Shown one piece after another: positions 1 to 7,029 of a stretch of DNA of 64,000 nucleotides (position 1 is the stretch's first letter; each line of letters begins with the position of its first letter). Location: the NCBI RefSeq assembly GCF_000252125.1, contig NZ_AHKF01000019.1, positions 1 to 64,000 on the forward strand. The letters are read 5' to 3'. The translations under genes and the position numbers were made by a program. The notes below the pieces were generated by a model. It was not told where the DNA came from, ran no database searches, and saw only the letters and a list, made by a program, of their open reading frames with translations. The DNA is from Flavobacterium frigoris PS1 (GTDB taxonomy: Bacteria; Bacteroidota; Bacteroidia; Flavobacteriales; Flavobacteriaceae).

Positions 1-1
1 G

Positions 2-493
2 CTATTTTATCCTAAAAACGGGGTTACACATCTAGTACTTATCGTACGCAATTCTTATGAAGGTGTGCATTCAGGACAAATAGCATTCCCTGGAGGGAAA
101 TTTGAAATTGGTGATGCAGATTTTTCCTGGACGGCTTTGCGGGAAACACAGGAAGAAGTAGGTGTGAATCCTGCGATAATTGATGTAGTCAAATCTTTTA
201 CAGAAGTGTATATTCCTCCCAGTAATTTTATGGTCCATCCTTATTTAGGAATCTGTAAGGAGGAAATTTGCTTCGTTCTTGATCCTACGGAGGTATCGAG
301 TATTATTGAGTTGCCGCTGTCCGTTTTTTTGAATGATGAAATACTCATTGAAGCGAAAATAGCCACTTCTTATACAAAGGAGGCCAATGTTCCGGCATTT
401 AATATTGATGGACATGTTGTTTGGGGTGCTACTGCGATGATGTTGAGTGAGTTGAAAGATGTTCTGAAAGGGGTTCTGAATTCAAGCCTTTGA
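2..493 (+). CDS. Nudix hydrolase, CoA pyrophosphatase-like (5' end missing)
   Basis: The reading frame is open from base 2 and has no start in the window, so the N-terminus lies to the left; an in-frame GTG at 65 is only an internal codon. The visible 163 residues contain HSGQIAFPGGK followed by a Nudix box with RETQEEVG, in which the glutamates bind the catalytic Mg. The SGQ..FPGGK lead-in is typical of the NudL/YeaB CoA-pyrophosphatase branch, which cleaves CoA into 3',5'-ADP and phosphopantetheine. Substrate is inferred from this signature only. It is followed by 131 bases before the next gene, with no clear terminator. Family is secure, substrate less so. Confidence 0.85.
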   Translation, partial: LFYPKNGVTHLVLIVRNSYEGVHSGQIAFPGGKFEIGDADFSWTALRETQEEVGVNPAIIDVVKSFTEVYIPPSNFMVHPYLGICKEEICFVLDPTEVSSIIELPLSVFLNDEILIEAKIATSYTKEANVPAFNIDGHVVWGATAMMLSELKDVLKGVLNSSL

Positions 494-583
494 TATTGTA
501 GGGCTAATAAATAGTTTTGAATTTATTACAGTAGTCATTGGCTCTGCAGCATTTTCAGGAAGAAACTTAAAAAATAAATTTCG

Positions 584-591
584 TAAGTTTG
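584..591 (+). promoter_or_regulatory. -7 promoter element (TAAGTTTG)
   Basis: Exact match to the Bacteroidota -7 consensus TAnnTTTG, 33 bases before the ATG of the acyltransferase gene. No clean TTG -33 box is visible at the usual distance. Confidence 0.55.
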
Positions 592-624
592 TAATTCAAG
601 TTTACATAAATTAAACACAATTTT

Positions 625-1434
625 ATGGGGTTATTTAAGAGAAATCCTTTTGGTCATATATTGTTTCTGAAGAAATTCTTAATCCGAATTTTTGGAGGCA
701 TGACTCATAGACGATATAGAGGATTCAATGAATTACAGATTGAAGGCTCAGAAATTATCCGAAATTTACCAGAAACGAATGTGCTTTTCATATCCAATCA
801 TCAAACGTATTTTGCCGATGTTGTGGCTATGTTTCACGTTTTTAATGCCAGTCTTAAAGGGAGAGAAAACAATATAAAAGACGTACTATATTTATGGAAT
901 CCTAAACTAAATATCTATTATGTAGCTGCCAAAGAGACCATGCAATCAGGACTTTTACCCAGAATTATGGCTTATGCGGGTGCAATTACAGTTGAACGAA
1001 CCTGGCGTTCAAAAGGAGTAGATGTAACAGAGAAAAAAGAGGTAAACCCTAATGATACAGAAAATATTAAAATAGCACTTCAAGATGGTTGGGTGATTAC
1101 TTTCCCACAAGGTACAACCAAATCGTTCAAACCAGTACGAAAGGGAACGGCTCATATCATCAAGGAGCACCGACCTATTGTGGTGCCAATCGTCATAGAC
1201 GGTTTCCGACGCTCGTTTGACAAAAAAGGTTTGAGAATGAAAAAGAAAGGGATTTTACAATCCTTTATCATTAAGGAACCTTTAGATATTGATTATGATA
1301 ATGACACTATTGATGAGATTGTTGAAAAAGTAGAATATGCTATAGAGCAGCACAGTTCATTCCTTAAAGTAATCCCTTGCGAGGAGAGAGAAGAAGCAGA
1401 AAAATTAAACAAACTACGTCGATGGGAATATTGA
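625..1434 (+). CDS. 1-acyl-glycerol-3-phosphate acyltransferase family protein (PlsC-like)
   Basis: 269-residue lysophospholipid acyltransferase-family protein, expected to transfer a fatty acyl chain at the inner membrane. The acyl-acceptor block reads NHQTYFAD (H59, D65), so five residues separate His and Asp where the family norm is four (HX4D). The substrate-binding block, normally FPEGT, is FPQGT (F160-T164). It is followed by a basic stretch and VPIVIDGF, as expected in the fold. The ATG at 625 has a -7 promoter element 33 bases upstream. The altered motifs could mean a different acceptor lipid (for example an amino lipid) or a lineage-specific variant. Fold is secure; the precise reaction is not. 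Confidence 0.82.
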   Translation: MGLFKRNPFGHILFLKKFLIRIFGGMTHRRYRGFNELQIEGSEIIRNLPETNVLFISNHQTYFADVVAMFHVFNASLKGRENNIKDVLYLWNPKLNIYYVAAKETMQSGLLPRIMAYAGAITVERTWRSKGVDVTEKKEVNPNDTENIKIALQDGWVITFPQGTTKSFKPVRKGTAHIIKEHRPIVVPIVIDGFRRSFDKKGLRMKKKGILQSFIIKEPLDIDYDNDTIDEIVEKVEYAIEQHSSFLKVIPCEEREEAEKLNKLRRWEY

Positions 1435-1440
1435 TATAAA

Positions 1441-1472
1441 AGAAAAGAGTTCGCAGTAGCGAACTCTTTTCT
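1441..1472. terminator. Bidirectional terminator between convergent genes
   Basis: Perfect 14-bp stem (1441-1454 with 1459-1472) around a 4-base loop, A-rich on the left and T-rich on the right. It lies between the stop codons of the acyltransferase (+) and the sigma-associated membrane protein (-), and can serve both. Confidence 0.88.
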
Positions 1473-1473
1473 T

Positions 1474-2106
1474 TTATAAGTCAATTTTCTTCAATTCTTT
1501 ATAATTGGCATACAATCTTCGGAGTAGAATTCCGTATAAGAGTCTGTAAAAAAGCCAAAATAGTACAAAGAATACAACAGTGGTCAATAGTAAAACTCCT
1601 ATAGTGATTGCCATTATTTTTCCGCTATTTGCAATTTGGTCGTTCAGAATACTAGTTTCAGGATTGTAGGCTAAAGCTATTACAAAACCTAAAATCAAAC
1701 TCAAAACAGCCATTCCAAGATTATACCAGACGTAATACTGAACCGTTTTTCGGGTCTTTAGAATGTCTTTCATCAATTGTTTAGTCGATACTGTCGTAGT
1801 GATCCGAACATAGTTTTTGTAGAATAAATATATAAAAGCCAATATCACACCATAGTTAAAAATGGTTAGCGCCTCAAAATAAGACACTAATTCAAGATGA
1901 TTCATTTTCTTTAAATATTCATCAGTGTTAAAACACACGCTAATCAAAGTCCATAGCAAAACTTCCAAAATACTGATAATTAAAATCCACTTCACAATCG
2001 AAGAAGATTTTTTATGGATCATTTTGTAAATTTCTATTTCTGATATCTGCTCAAAAGAATTTTCGTTCTTTTTCCAGTCTTTTTTTAGTAAATCCAGCTC
2101 TTTCAT
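1474..2106 (-). CDS. Four-TM membrane protein paired with an ECF sigma factor
   Basis: 210 residues. A soluble N-terminal part of about 38 residues is followed by four hydrophobic segments (about 40-60, 85-105, 125-148 and 165-190). The gene starts 5 bases after the sigma factor stop, so the two are surely co-transcribed. I recognise no catalytic motif. By position it is the natural candidate for a membrane partner or anti-sigma factor; it lacks a visible ZAS zinc motif. Homologues in flavobacteria are often given unrelated enzyme names that nothing here supports. Function by context only. Confidence 0.75.
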   Translation of the reverse strand: MKELDLLKKDWKKNENSFEQISEIEIYKMIHKKSSSIVKWILIISILEVLLWTLISVCFNTDEYLKKMNHLELVSYFEALTIFNYGVILAFIYLFYKNYVRITTTVSTKQLMKDILKTRKTVQYYVWYNLGMAVLSLILGFVIALAYNPETSILNDQIANSGKIMAITIGVLLLTTVVFFVLFWLFYRLLYGILLRRLYANYKELKKIDL

Positions 2107-2111
2107 ATTCC

Positions 2112-2606
2112 TTACGGATTTAATATTTTTTTTAATTTGCCCTTAATTCTGTTCATTTTTACTCTGGCGTTGACTTCGCTAATACCTAAAGTTTCGGCTA
2201 TTTCTCGATAGTCTTTATCTTCGAGATACATAAAAACTAAGGCTTTCTCAATGTCGTTCAACTGATAAACGGCCTTGTACATAAGTTTTATTTGCTCCTC
2301 TTCCTCGTAATTGTAATCTATCTCCTTAATGAAGTGCTGCCGTCCCTCATACTCCACAGTAGCTACAGTTCGCTTGTTTTTTCGATATAAGGTAATGGCC
2401 GTGTTCAGTGCTACGCGATAGGCCCAAGTAGAAAATTTGCTATCGCCTCTAAATTTTGGAAAAGCCTTCCATAACTGAATCGTTATTTCTTGAAACAAAT
2501 CTTTGTGTGCATCTTCGCAATCAGTATACAACCTACAAATCTTGTGGATTATATTTTGATTGTCCGTTAATTGCTTTACAAAAGAATGTTCTAGATTTTC
2601 ACTCAT
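2112..2606 (-). CDS. RNA polymerase sigma factor, ECF type
   Basis: 164-residue group 4 sigma-70 factor. Region 2 spans about residues 15-75 and includes DLFQEITIQLWKAF and the -10 recognition block FSTWAYRVALNTAI. Region 4 (about 108-160) carries the helix-turn-helix IAETLGISEVNARVKMNRIK for -35 recognition. The start ATG at 2606 overlaps the TGA of a possible 58-codon upstream ORF. The next gene downstream encodes a four-TM protein 5 bases away, suggesting a sigma/membrane-partner pair. Regulon cannot be read from the sequence. Confidence 0.92.
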   Translation of the reverse strand: MSENLEHSFVKQLTDNQNIIHKICRLYTDCEDAHKDLFQEITIQLWKAFPKFRGDSKFSTWAYRVALNTAITLYRKNKRTVATVEYEGRQHFIKEIDYNYEEEEQIKLMYKAVYQLNDIEKALVFMYLEDKDYREIAETLGISEVNARVKMNRIKGKLKKILNP

Positions 2607-2779
2607 GATTCATTAGTACGACTCTGGTTAGATTTGTTACAAAGTACTGCTTTTTTATTTTGTAGCACAGCTTTTTTGAGGCGCAATAAACAGTCGTCCC
2701 GCTGTACATTACAATCTTTATTTTTCTCTAAAGAAAAGAAAAACAAAGGATTTTCATTTCCATCGTGGCTAATGGACAT
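2603..2779 (-). CDS. Possible 58-residue leader ORF upstream of the sigma factor
   Basis: An ATG at 2779 opens a 58-codon frame whose TGA overlaps the sigma-factor start as ATGA, an arrangement used for translational coupling. The peptide starts MSISHDGNEN, holds four cysteines and has a basic C-terminal half. I do not recognise it. It is the only sizable open frame in the 216-base gap, but a frame this short can arise by chance and base composition does not settle it. Confidence 0.25.
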   Translation of the reverse strand: MSISHDGNENPLFFFSLEKNKDCNVQRDDCLLRLKKAVLQNKKAVLCNKSNQSRTNES

Positions 2780-2822
2780 GTTTAATGTTCTTACAGGTTT
2801 TTTTTAGGGGTTTTACCAAAAT

Positions 2823-3890
2823 TTACAGCTGATGATTTTTTTTGCCATAATAATTTACTAGCAAATTGATAAATTTACTGTAGCTCTGCATTCCATCTGC
2901 TTGCTGATTTAGCTTTAGAAAATTATCATAAAAAAGATGAAAACCAGTTTGTATTGCGGTTTCATATTCTTCTCTAAAATCTTTGCTTTCCTGATAGTTT
3001 TTTATAATTCCAGGATGAACAGTTTTTAGCAGCTGGTTAAAAATGGGCTTATTACGCATTTCCCAGTTGCCTAGGCAGTATCGCAATGCAAAGCTATATC
3101 CTGAATATTGAAAGTACAAATTGTCATTTTTTACTGAGGCCAGGAAGCCAATGAAATTGCATTCAGTTTCGCTAGCAAATCCTAATTGGTGCGCCATTTC
3201 GTGGCAGGATGTGGTCGGGAAATTATACATTGGCCCTAAATAATTTACTTGCGCCTCATTAGTAAATGGGTTTAGATAACCGCCAAATCCCATATAGGTT
3301 AAAGGCAGGCTGATTAGTGATTTTTTTGCACTCAAATTCCTGTAAGAAAAGAAGGGGTGGGTGATGGCTAAATTTTCATAACCGTTCATGCTCATTTTGA
3401 ATGCTTGTTCCTGAGAGTAGGGGAATACCACTTTTACACTGTTGTTCTTTGTTATTTGATTTTGGATGGCATTGGTTTTTGCGATCAGTTTTTTTGTAAA
3501 TTGAAGTAGTTCCTCATCAGAATAATTTCTTTCGATTGCCATTTTTTCAAAAAGAGGTTGGCGATAATAATTCATGGCCCATAGCAGATGAAACATAAAG
3601 TAAAAAATAGAAACAAAACTTAAAACAGCTAAAGCATTATCCTTCCAGTCCAGTTTCCAAGTTTTTCTTTTAATCCAGAACCATCTCACTATAAAAAAGA
3701 TTAAAATAAAATAAATAAAATCACCTACCGAAAAAGGAATGCTTCCAAAAGTTGTTCTTGAAAATGACGTGATAACAGGGTAGAAGCCGTTGCTGTAATA
3801 GCGTTCCACATATTTCGGAAAGAAAGGAATAATTTGAAGAATAATTATTTGTACCAAAAGAAAGAGCGGAAGAATGTGTTTTTGTTTCAC
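2823..3890 (-). CDS. DUF3810 membrane protein with metallopeptidase-like HExxH-type site
   Basis: 355 residues. Three hydrophobic segments lie in the first ~115 residues, then a soluble domain with HEMAHQLGFASE. This reads as an HExxH-like zinc site (HEMAH) with a following acidic residue, as in DUF3810 proteins of Bacteroidota, so a membrane-anchored zinc protease is plausible but unproven. The start is GTG at 3890: an in-frame TAA lies just upstream and no ATG precedes the first membrane segment. It is divergent from pepD. The spacer holds the pepD promoter and a weaker TACCTTTA box for this gene. Confidence 0.85.
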   Translation of the reverse strand: MKQKHILPLFLLVQIIILQIIPFFPKYVERYYSNGFYPVITSFSRTTFGSIPFSVGDFIYFILIFFIVRWFWIKRKTWKLDWKDNALAVLSFVSIFYFMFHLLWAMNYYRQPLFEKMAIERNYSDEELLQFTKKLIAKTNAIQNQITKNNSVKVVFPYSQEQAFKMSMNGYENLAITHPFFSYRNLSAKKSLISLPLTYMGFGGYLNPFTNEAQVNYLGPMYNFPTTSCHEMAHQLGFASETECNFIGFLASVKNDNLYFQYSGYSFALRYCLGNWEMRNKPIFNQLLKTVHPGIIKNYQESKDFREEYETAIQTGFHLFYDNFLKLNQQADGMQSYSKFINLLVNYYGKKNHQL

Positions 3891-3958
3891 AGCAATGTTT
3901 TATAAAATGTAAAGGTAATTACAATATCTATTAGTGCCGAAAAAGAGTTTAAACTTTG

Positions 3959-3966
3959 TAACTTTG
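3959..3966 (+). promoter_or_regulatory. -7 promoter element for pepD (TAACTTTG)
   Basis: Exact TAnnTTTG match 34 bases before the pepD ATG, in the spacer between two divergent genes. Confidence 0.6.
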
Positions 3967-4000
3967 AATTTTAAAAACAATATAATTCAAATTTAAATAA

Positions 4001-5464
4001 ATGAGTCAAGAAATAAGAAATTTAGAGCCCAAAGTACTTTGGAATAAGTTTGCCGATTTAAATGCCGTGCCTCGCCCCTCTAAAAAGGAGGAACGAGTAA
4101 TTGAATTTATGAAAGACTTCGGGAAGAACCTTGGATTAGAAACTTTTGAAGATGATATCCGAAATGTAATTATTCGCAAGCCGGCCACTGCAGGAATGGA
4201 AAATCGTAAAGCGATTGTGATGCAAGGGCATTTAGATATGGTGCATCAAAAAAATTCAGATACTGTTTTTGATTTTGATACACAAGGAATCGACATGTAT
4301 GTTGATGGAGACTGGGTACGTGCCAAAGGAACAACCCTTGGTGCTGATAATGGTCTTGGAGTTGCCGCAATTATGGCAATATTAGAAAGTACAGATATTC
4401 CTCATCCTGCTATCGAAGCATTATTTACAATTGACGAAGAGACAGGAATGACTGGTGCTTTGAATCTAAAAGGCGGAATTCTTGAAGGTCAAATCCTGTT
4501 GAATTTAGATACAGAAGAAGATGATGAAATCGATATTGGTTGTGCTGGAGGTATTGACGTTACTGCAACAGCAGAATATGATGAAGAGGAAACTCCAGAA
4601 GGTTCAGTAGGTTATAAAATCACTGTAAAAGGATTAAAAGGCGGACATTCAGGAATGGATATTCACAAAGGTTTAGGTAATGCAAATAAAATTATGAACC
4701 GTTTGTTATTTGATGGTTTTGATAACTTTGGATTACAAATTTCTGAAATTTTAGGAGGAAGTTTACGTAATGCAATTCCAAGAGAAAGCGTTGCTAAAGT
4801 GATAATTGCTGAAGTGTATGATGAAGCGTTTGTGTATGATATGCAACAAATCGTAAACGACATCAAAACGGAGTTAAAAACTACAGAGCCAAATCTAGAG
4901 GTTGTTTTTGAAAAATTAGATTCAGTTCCAGCTAAAGTTATGCCTTCTATTGCTCAGTTTTATTTTGTTAGAGCAATGTACGCTGCTCATAATGGGGTTT
5001 ATGCTATGAGTGCTGATTTTGCTGATCTAGTAGAGACTTCTAACAATATTGCTAAAGTAGTATTAGGCCAAGGGAATCTTTCGGTTCAATGCTTAACACG
5101 TTCTTCTGTAGAAACAGCTAAATTTGATTTAGCAAATAGTTTACGTTCTGCTTTTGAATTGATGGGATGCGAAGTGGAACTTTCAGGATCTTATCCGGGC
5201 TGGACACCCAATGCTGAATCAGAAATTTTGGATGTTTTAGTTCCTCTTTACGAAAAGCAAGGTGGAGAAAAACCGAGAGTGGTTGCATGTCATGCAGGAT
5301 TGGAATGCGGTATTTTGGGAACTAATTATCCGGAAATGGATATGATTTCTTTTGGGCCTACTATTCATGGAGCGCATTCTCCTGATGAAAGAGCTAGTAT
5401 CTCTTCTTCTCAGAAATTCTGGAAGTTTTTAGTGGAAATTTTAGCTAATATTCCAATGAAATAA
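4001..5464 (+). CDS. pepD: Aminoacyl-histidine dipeptidase (M20C peptidase)
   Basis: 487 residues, full length for PepD. This cytosolic two-zinc peptidase splits Xaa-His and other dipeptides. Zinc and catalytic motifs are in place: GHLDMVH near residue 77, GADNGLG near 114, the DEETGMTGA glutamate pair near 148, DTEEDDEIDIG near 170, and the lid-domain motif GGHSGMDIH near 217. The C-terminal zinc histidine lies in FGPTIHGAHSPDE. Monocistronic, with its own promoter and a strong terminator. I see nothing unusual in it. Confidence 0.95.
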   Translation: MSQEIRNLEPKVLWNKFADLNAVPRPSKKEERVIEFMKDFGKNLGLETFEDDIRNVIIRKPATAGMENRKAIVMQGHLDMVHQKNSDTVFDFDTQGIDMYVDGDWVRAKGTTLGADNGLGVAAIMAILESTDIPHPAIEALFTIDEETGMTGALNLKGGILEGQILLNLDTEEDDEIDIGCAGGIDVTATAEYDEEETPEGSVGYKITVKGLKGGHSGMDIHKGLGNANKIMNRLLFDGFDNFGLQISEILGGSLRNAIPRESVAKVIIAEVYDEAFVYDMQQIVNDIKTELKTTEPNLEVVFEKLDSVPAKVMPSIAQFYFVRAMYAAHNGVYAMSADFADLVETSNNIAKVVLGQGNLSVQCLTRSSVETAKFDLANSLRSAFELMGCEVELSGSYPGWTPNAESEILDVLVPLYEKQGGEKPRVVACHAGLECGILGTNYPEMDMISFGPTIHGAHSPDERASISSSQKFWKFLVEILANIPMK

Positions 5465-5492
5465 TAGGAAATCATTTCATATAAAAATAAGT

Positions 5493-5520
5493 AACCCTCG
5501 TTTATCACTAAACGAGGGTT
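5493..5520 (+). terminator. Terminator of pepD
   Basis: Perfect 12-bp stem (5493-5504 / 5509-5520) with a TCAC loop, followed by a T-rich tail. It sits between convergent pepD and the small basic protein gene and may serve both. Confidence 0.88.
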
Positions 5521-5536
5521 TGTTATTTTAAAGAAA

Positions 5537-5647
5537 TTAGTCTCTTTTAGGAGCGTTTTTCTTTTCTCTTTTTTCGTCTTTTTTTTCTTTAGCCGTTTTA
5601 AGAGGCTCTTTTTTTGCGGTTTTCTTCGCGTCTTGACTTTTTGCCAT
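5537..5647 (-). CDS. Small lysine-rich protein, 36 residues
   Basis: Short frame starting at ATG 5647 and ending TAA at 5537. The peptide begins MAKSQDAKKTAKKEP and ends KNAPKRD. About two fifths of its residues are lysine or arginine, with several glutamates and no hydrophobic core, so it should be disordered and could bind nucleic acid. It occupies its own intergenic slot facing the pepD terminator, and the codons look like genuine flavobacterial usage. From memory, similar MAKSQDAKK proteins occur across flavobacteria; no function is known to me. Confidence 0.7.
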   Translation of the reverse strand: MAKSQDAKKTAKKEPLKTAKEKKDEKREKKNAPKRD

Positions 5648-5715
5648 GATATAAGTATTAGGGTTTTCTATTGTACTGTAAGTAAATGTATATAATATTT
5701 TGATTGTTTTAAATA

Positions 5716-6054
5716 TTATTGCAAGAAATCACCATCTATGATTAATAATTCGGCTCCATTTACTGAAATGGAACGATGCGAGCTTTCATTATCGGATACT
5801 ACATAGCTCATTCCTTCTGAAACATATGTTTCTTCCCCTGATTCCATTTCGCTTATTAGATGTCCTTTAAGGCAGTGTACAACGTGCCCTTTTTGGCACC
5901 AATGGTCAGCCTGATAATTTTCTGAATAAGTAACTTTTCGAATTCTAAGTCCGCCTATTTGTATAGTTTGAGATATGACGGCTCCGGTTTCTCCGGGATG
6001 TTCTGTTTTTTCTATGTTGTCCCAATTAATAGCTTGGAAAGGTATGTTCGGCAT
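5716..6054 (-). CDS. Small cupin-fold protein of the DHCW-motif type
   Basis: 112 residues forming a single cupin-like barrel. The motif ADHWCQKGHVVH near residues 49-60 supplies His/Cys ligands where classical cupins have GxxxxHxH, followed by GHLISEMESGEE and a second strand block with SSHRSI. This fits the family named DHCW motif cupin fold protein, although the order read here is D-H-W-C. Enzyme activity and ligand are unknown. The gene is monocistronic and lies downstream of a 12-bp hairpin. Confidence 0.78.
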   Translation of the reverse strand: MPNIPFQAINWDNIEKTEHPGETGAVISQTIQIGGLRIRKVTYSENYQADHWCQKGHVVHCLKGHLISEMESGEETYVSEGMSYVVSDNESSHRSISVNGAELLIIDGDFLQ

Positions 6055-6099
6055 AATTTGAGTAGTTTAATTAAAACTTAAATTCGTTTTTAAAATGAA

Positions 6100-6127
6100 A
6101 TCCTCAATTATAACGATAATTGAGGAT
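6100..6127 (-). terminator. Terminator of the carboxypeptidase-like domain gene
   Basis: Perfect 12-bp inverted repeat (6100-6111 / 6116-6127), 48 bases past the stop of the minus-strand gene ending at 6175. On the minus strand it is followed by a T-rich stretch. It also lies about 45 bases upstream of the cupin gene, so some role in that leader cannot be excluded. Confidence 0.7.
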
Positions 6128-6174
6128 CATATATTTTTATGTGTTTAAACACATAATTTGCTGTTGCCGAATAT

Positions 6175-6942
6175 TTATCTTTTTTTCAAAATCTTATATT
6201 CTTCATAGCAGCCACTTATGGCATCCATAATTTGCAGATCATTTGCTGTTTTTATGAAAGATTCCGAGTAATTGCAGCGTTGTAATATTTCGGCAATTTC
6301 TCTTTTATCTACACCAAGTAGTACGGCTATGGTTTCTCTATCAAACTTAGATTCTAAAAGGTTTCGAACGGTATCGTCCTTCTTCATCTCTTTAAGCTTT
6401 TTGAGCTCCTTAGGGTTGTTTCCAAAGAAATTATACAGCATGTCCGCTGGATTGAATATAGAGCCTAGAACTCTTCCAAACGCATTTGGGGAGTATTCGC
6501 CAGCTTCATAGCCGTGCGTTAATCCTGAAATACTATAACGATAGTTTTCGTTTGTTGGAATTGTCTTCGAATCAACCTCCAGATAGCCCGTTAGGTTAAA
6601 AGGTCTGATCACCACTTCCTCTAATGCTATGGCTTTCTCGGTAAGGAATATTTTGGCAACTTTATTTTTTATCCAGTCATTGGTGACTTTAACCCTTAGG
6701 GATTGAAAGCCTAGAAAAGAAAGATGTAACGTATCCGTCGGCTGGACATCGATTTCAAAGTAACCTTGTGAGTCGGTTCTTGCTCCTCTGACTTTATTAA
6801 TGTTGATAATATTGACATTAATTAGGGGTGACTTAGTGTTATCGTTGTAGATATAACCGGATACTTTTTGGGAGTGAACTATATCCTGTGCTGAAGCGGC
6901 TGTGGATAGTATTAAAAAAAAGAAGACTACAAAATATTTCAT
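6175..6942 (-). CDS. Secreted protein with carboxypeptidase-regulatory-like (CarboxypepD_reg) domain
   Basis: 255 residues. A signal peptide ends near ASAQD (residue 19). Residues ~25-105 form a CarboxypepD_reg-like beta-sandwich: VSGYIYNDNTKSPLINVNI, then GYFEIDVQPTDTLHLSFLGF. This is the same module found at the N-terminus of SusC proteins. The remaining ~150 residues are mostly helical and match nothing I know. It is probably periplasmic or outer-membrane associated. Monocistronic between two terminator or promoter regions. Role unknown. Confidence 0.78.
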   Translation of the reverse strand: MKYFVVFFFLILSTAASAQDIVHSQKVSGYIYNDNTKSPLINVNIININKVRGARTDSQGYFEIDVQPTDTLHLSFLGFQSLRVKVTNDWIKNKVAKIFLTEKAIALEEVVIRPFNLTGYLEVDSKTIPTNENYRYSISGLTHGYEAGEYSPNAFGRVLGSIFNPADMLYNFFGNNPKELKKLKEMKKDDTVRNLLESKFDRETIAVLLGVDKREIAEILQRCNYSESFIKTANDLQIMDAISGCYEEYKILKKR

Positions 6943-7029
6943 AAACTGGTTTAAAACTTTAAAAGTAATAAAACAGGATTGAATATTTTGTAGTCCCTTA
7001 TTTTATTATAAGAAAATTAACAATAAATG

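Noticed and set aside
6100-6127. Hairpin upstream of the cupin gene as a riboswitch
   Set aside because: It is a simple perfect stem followed by T residues after the upstream gene, which fits a terminator better.
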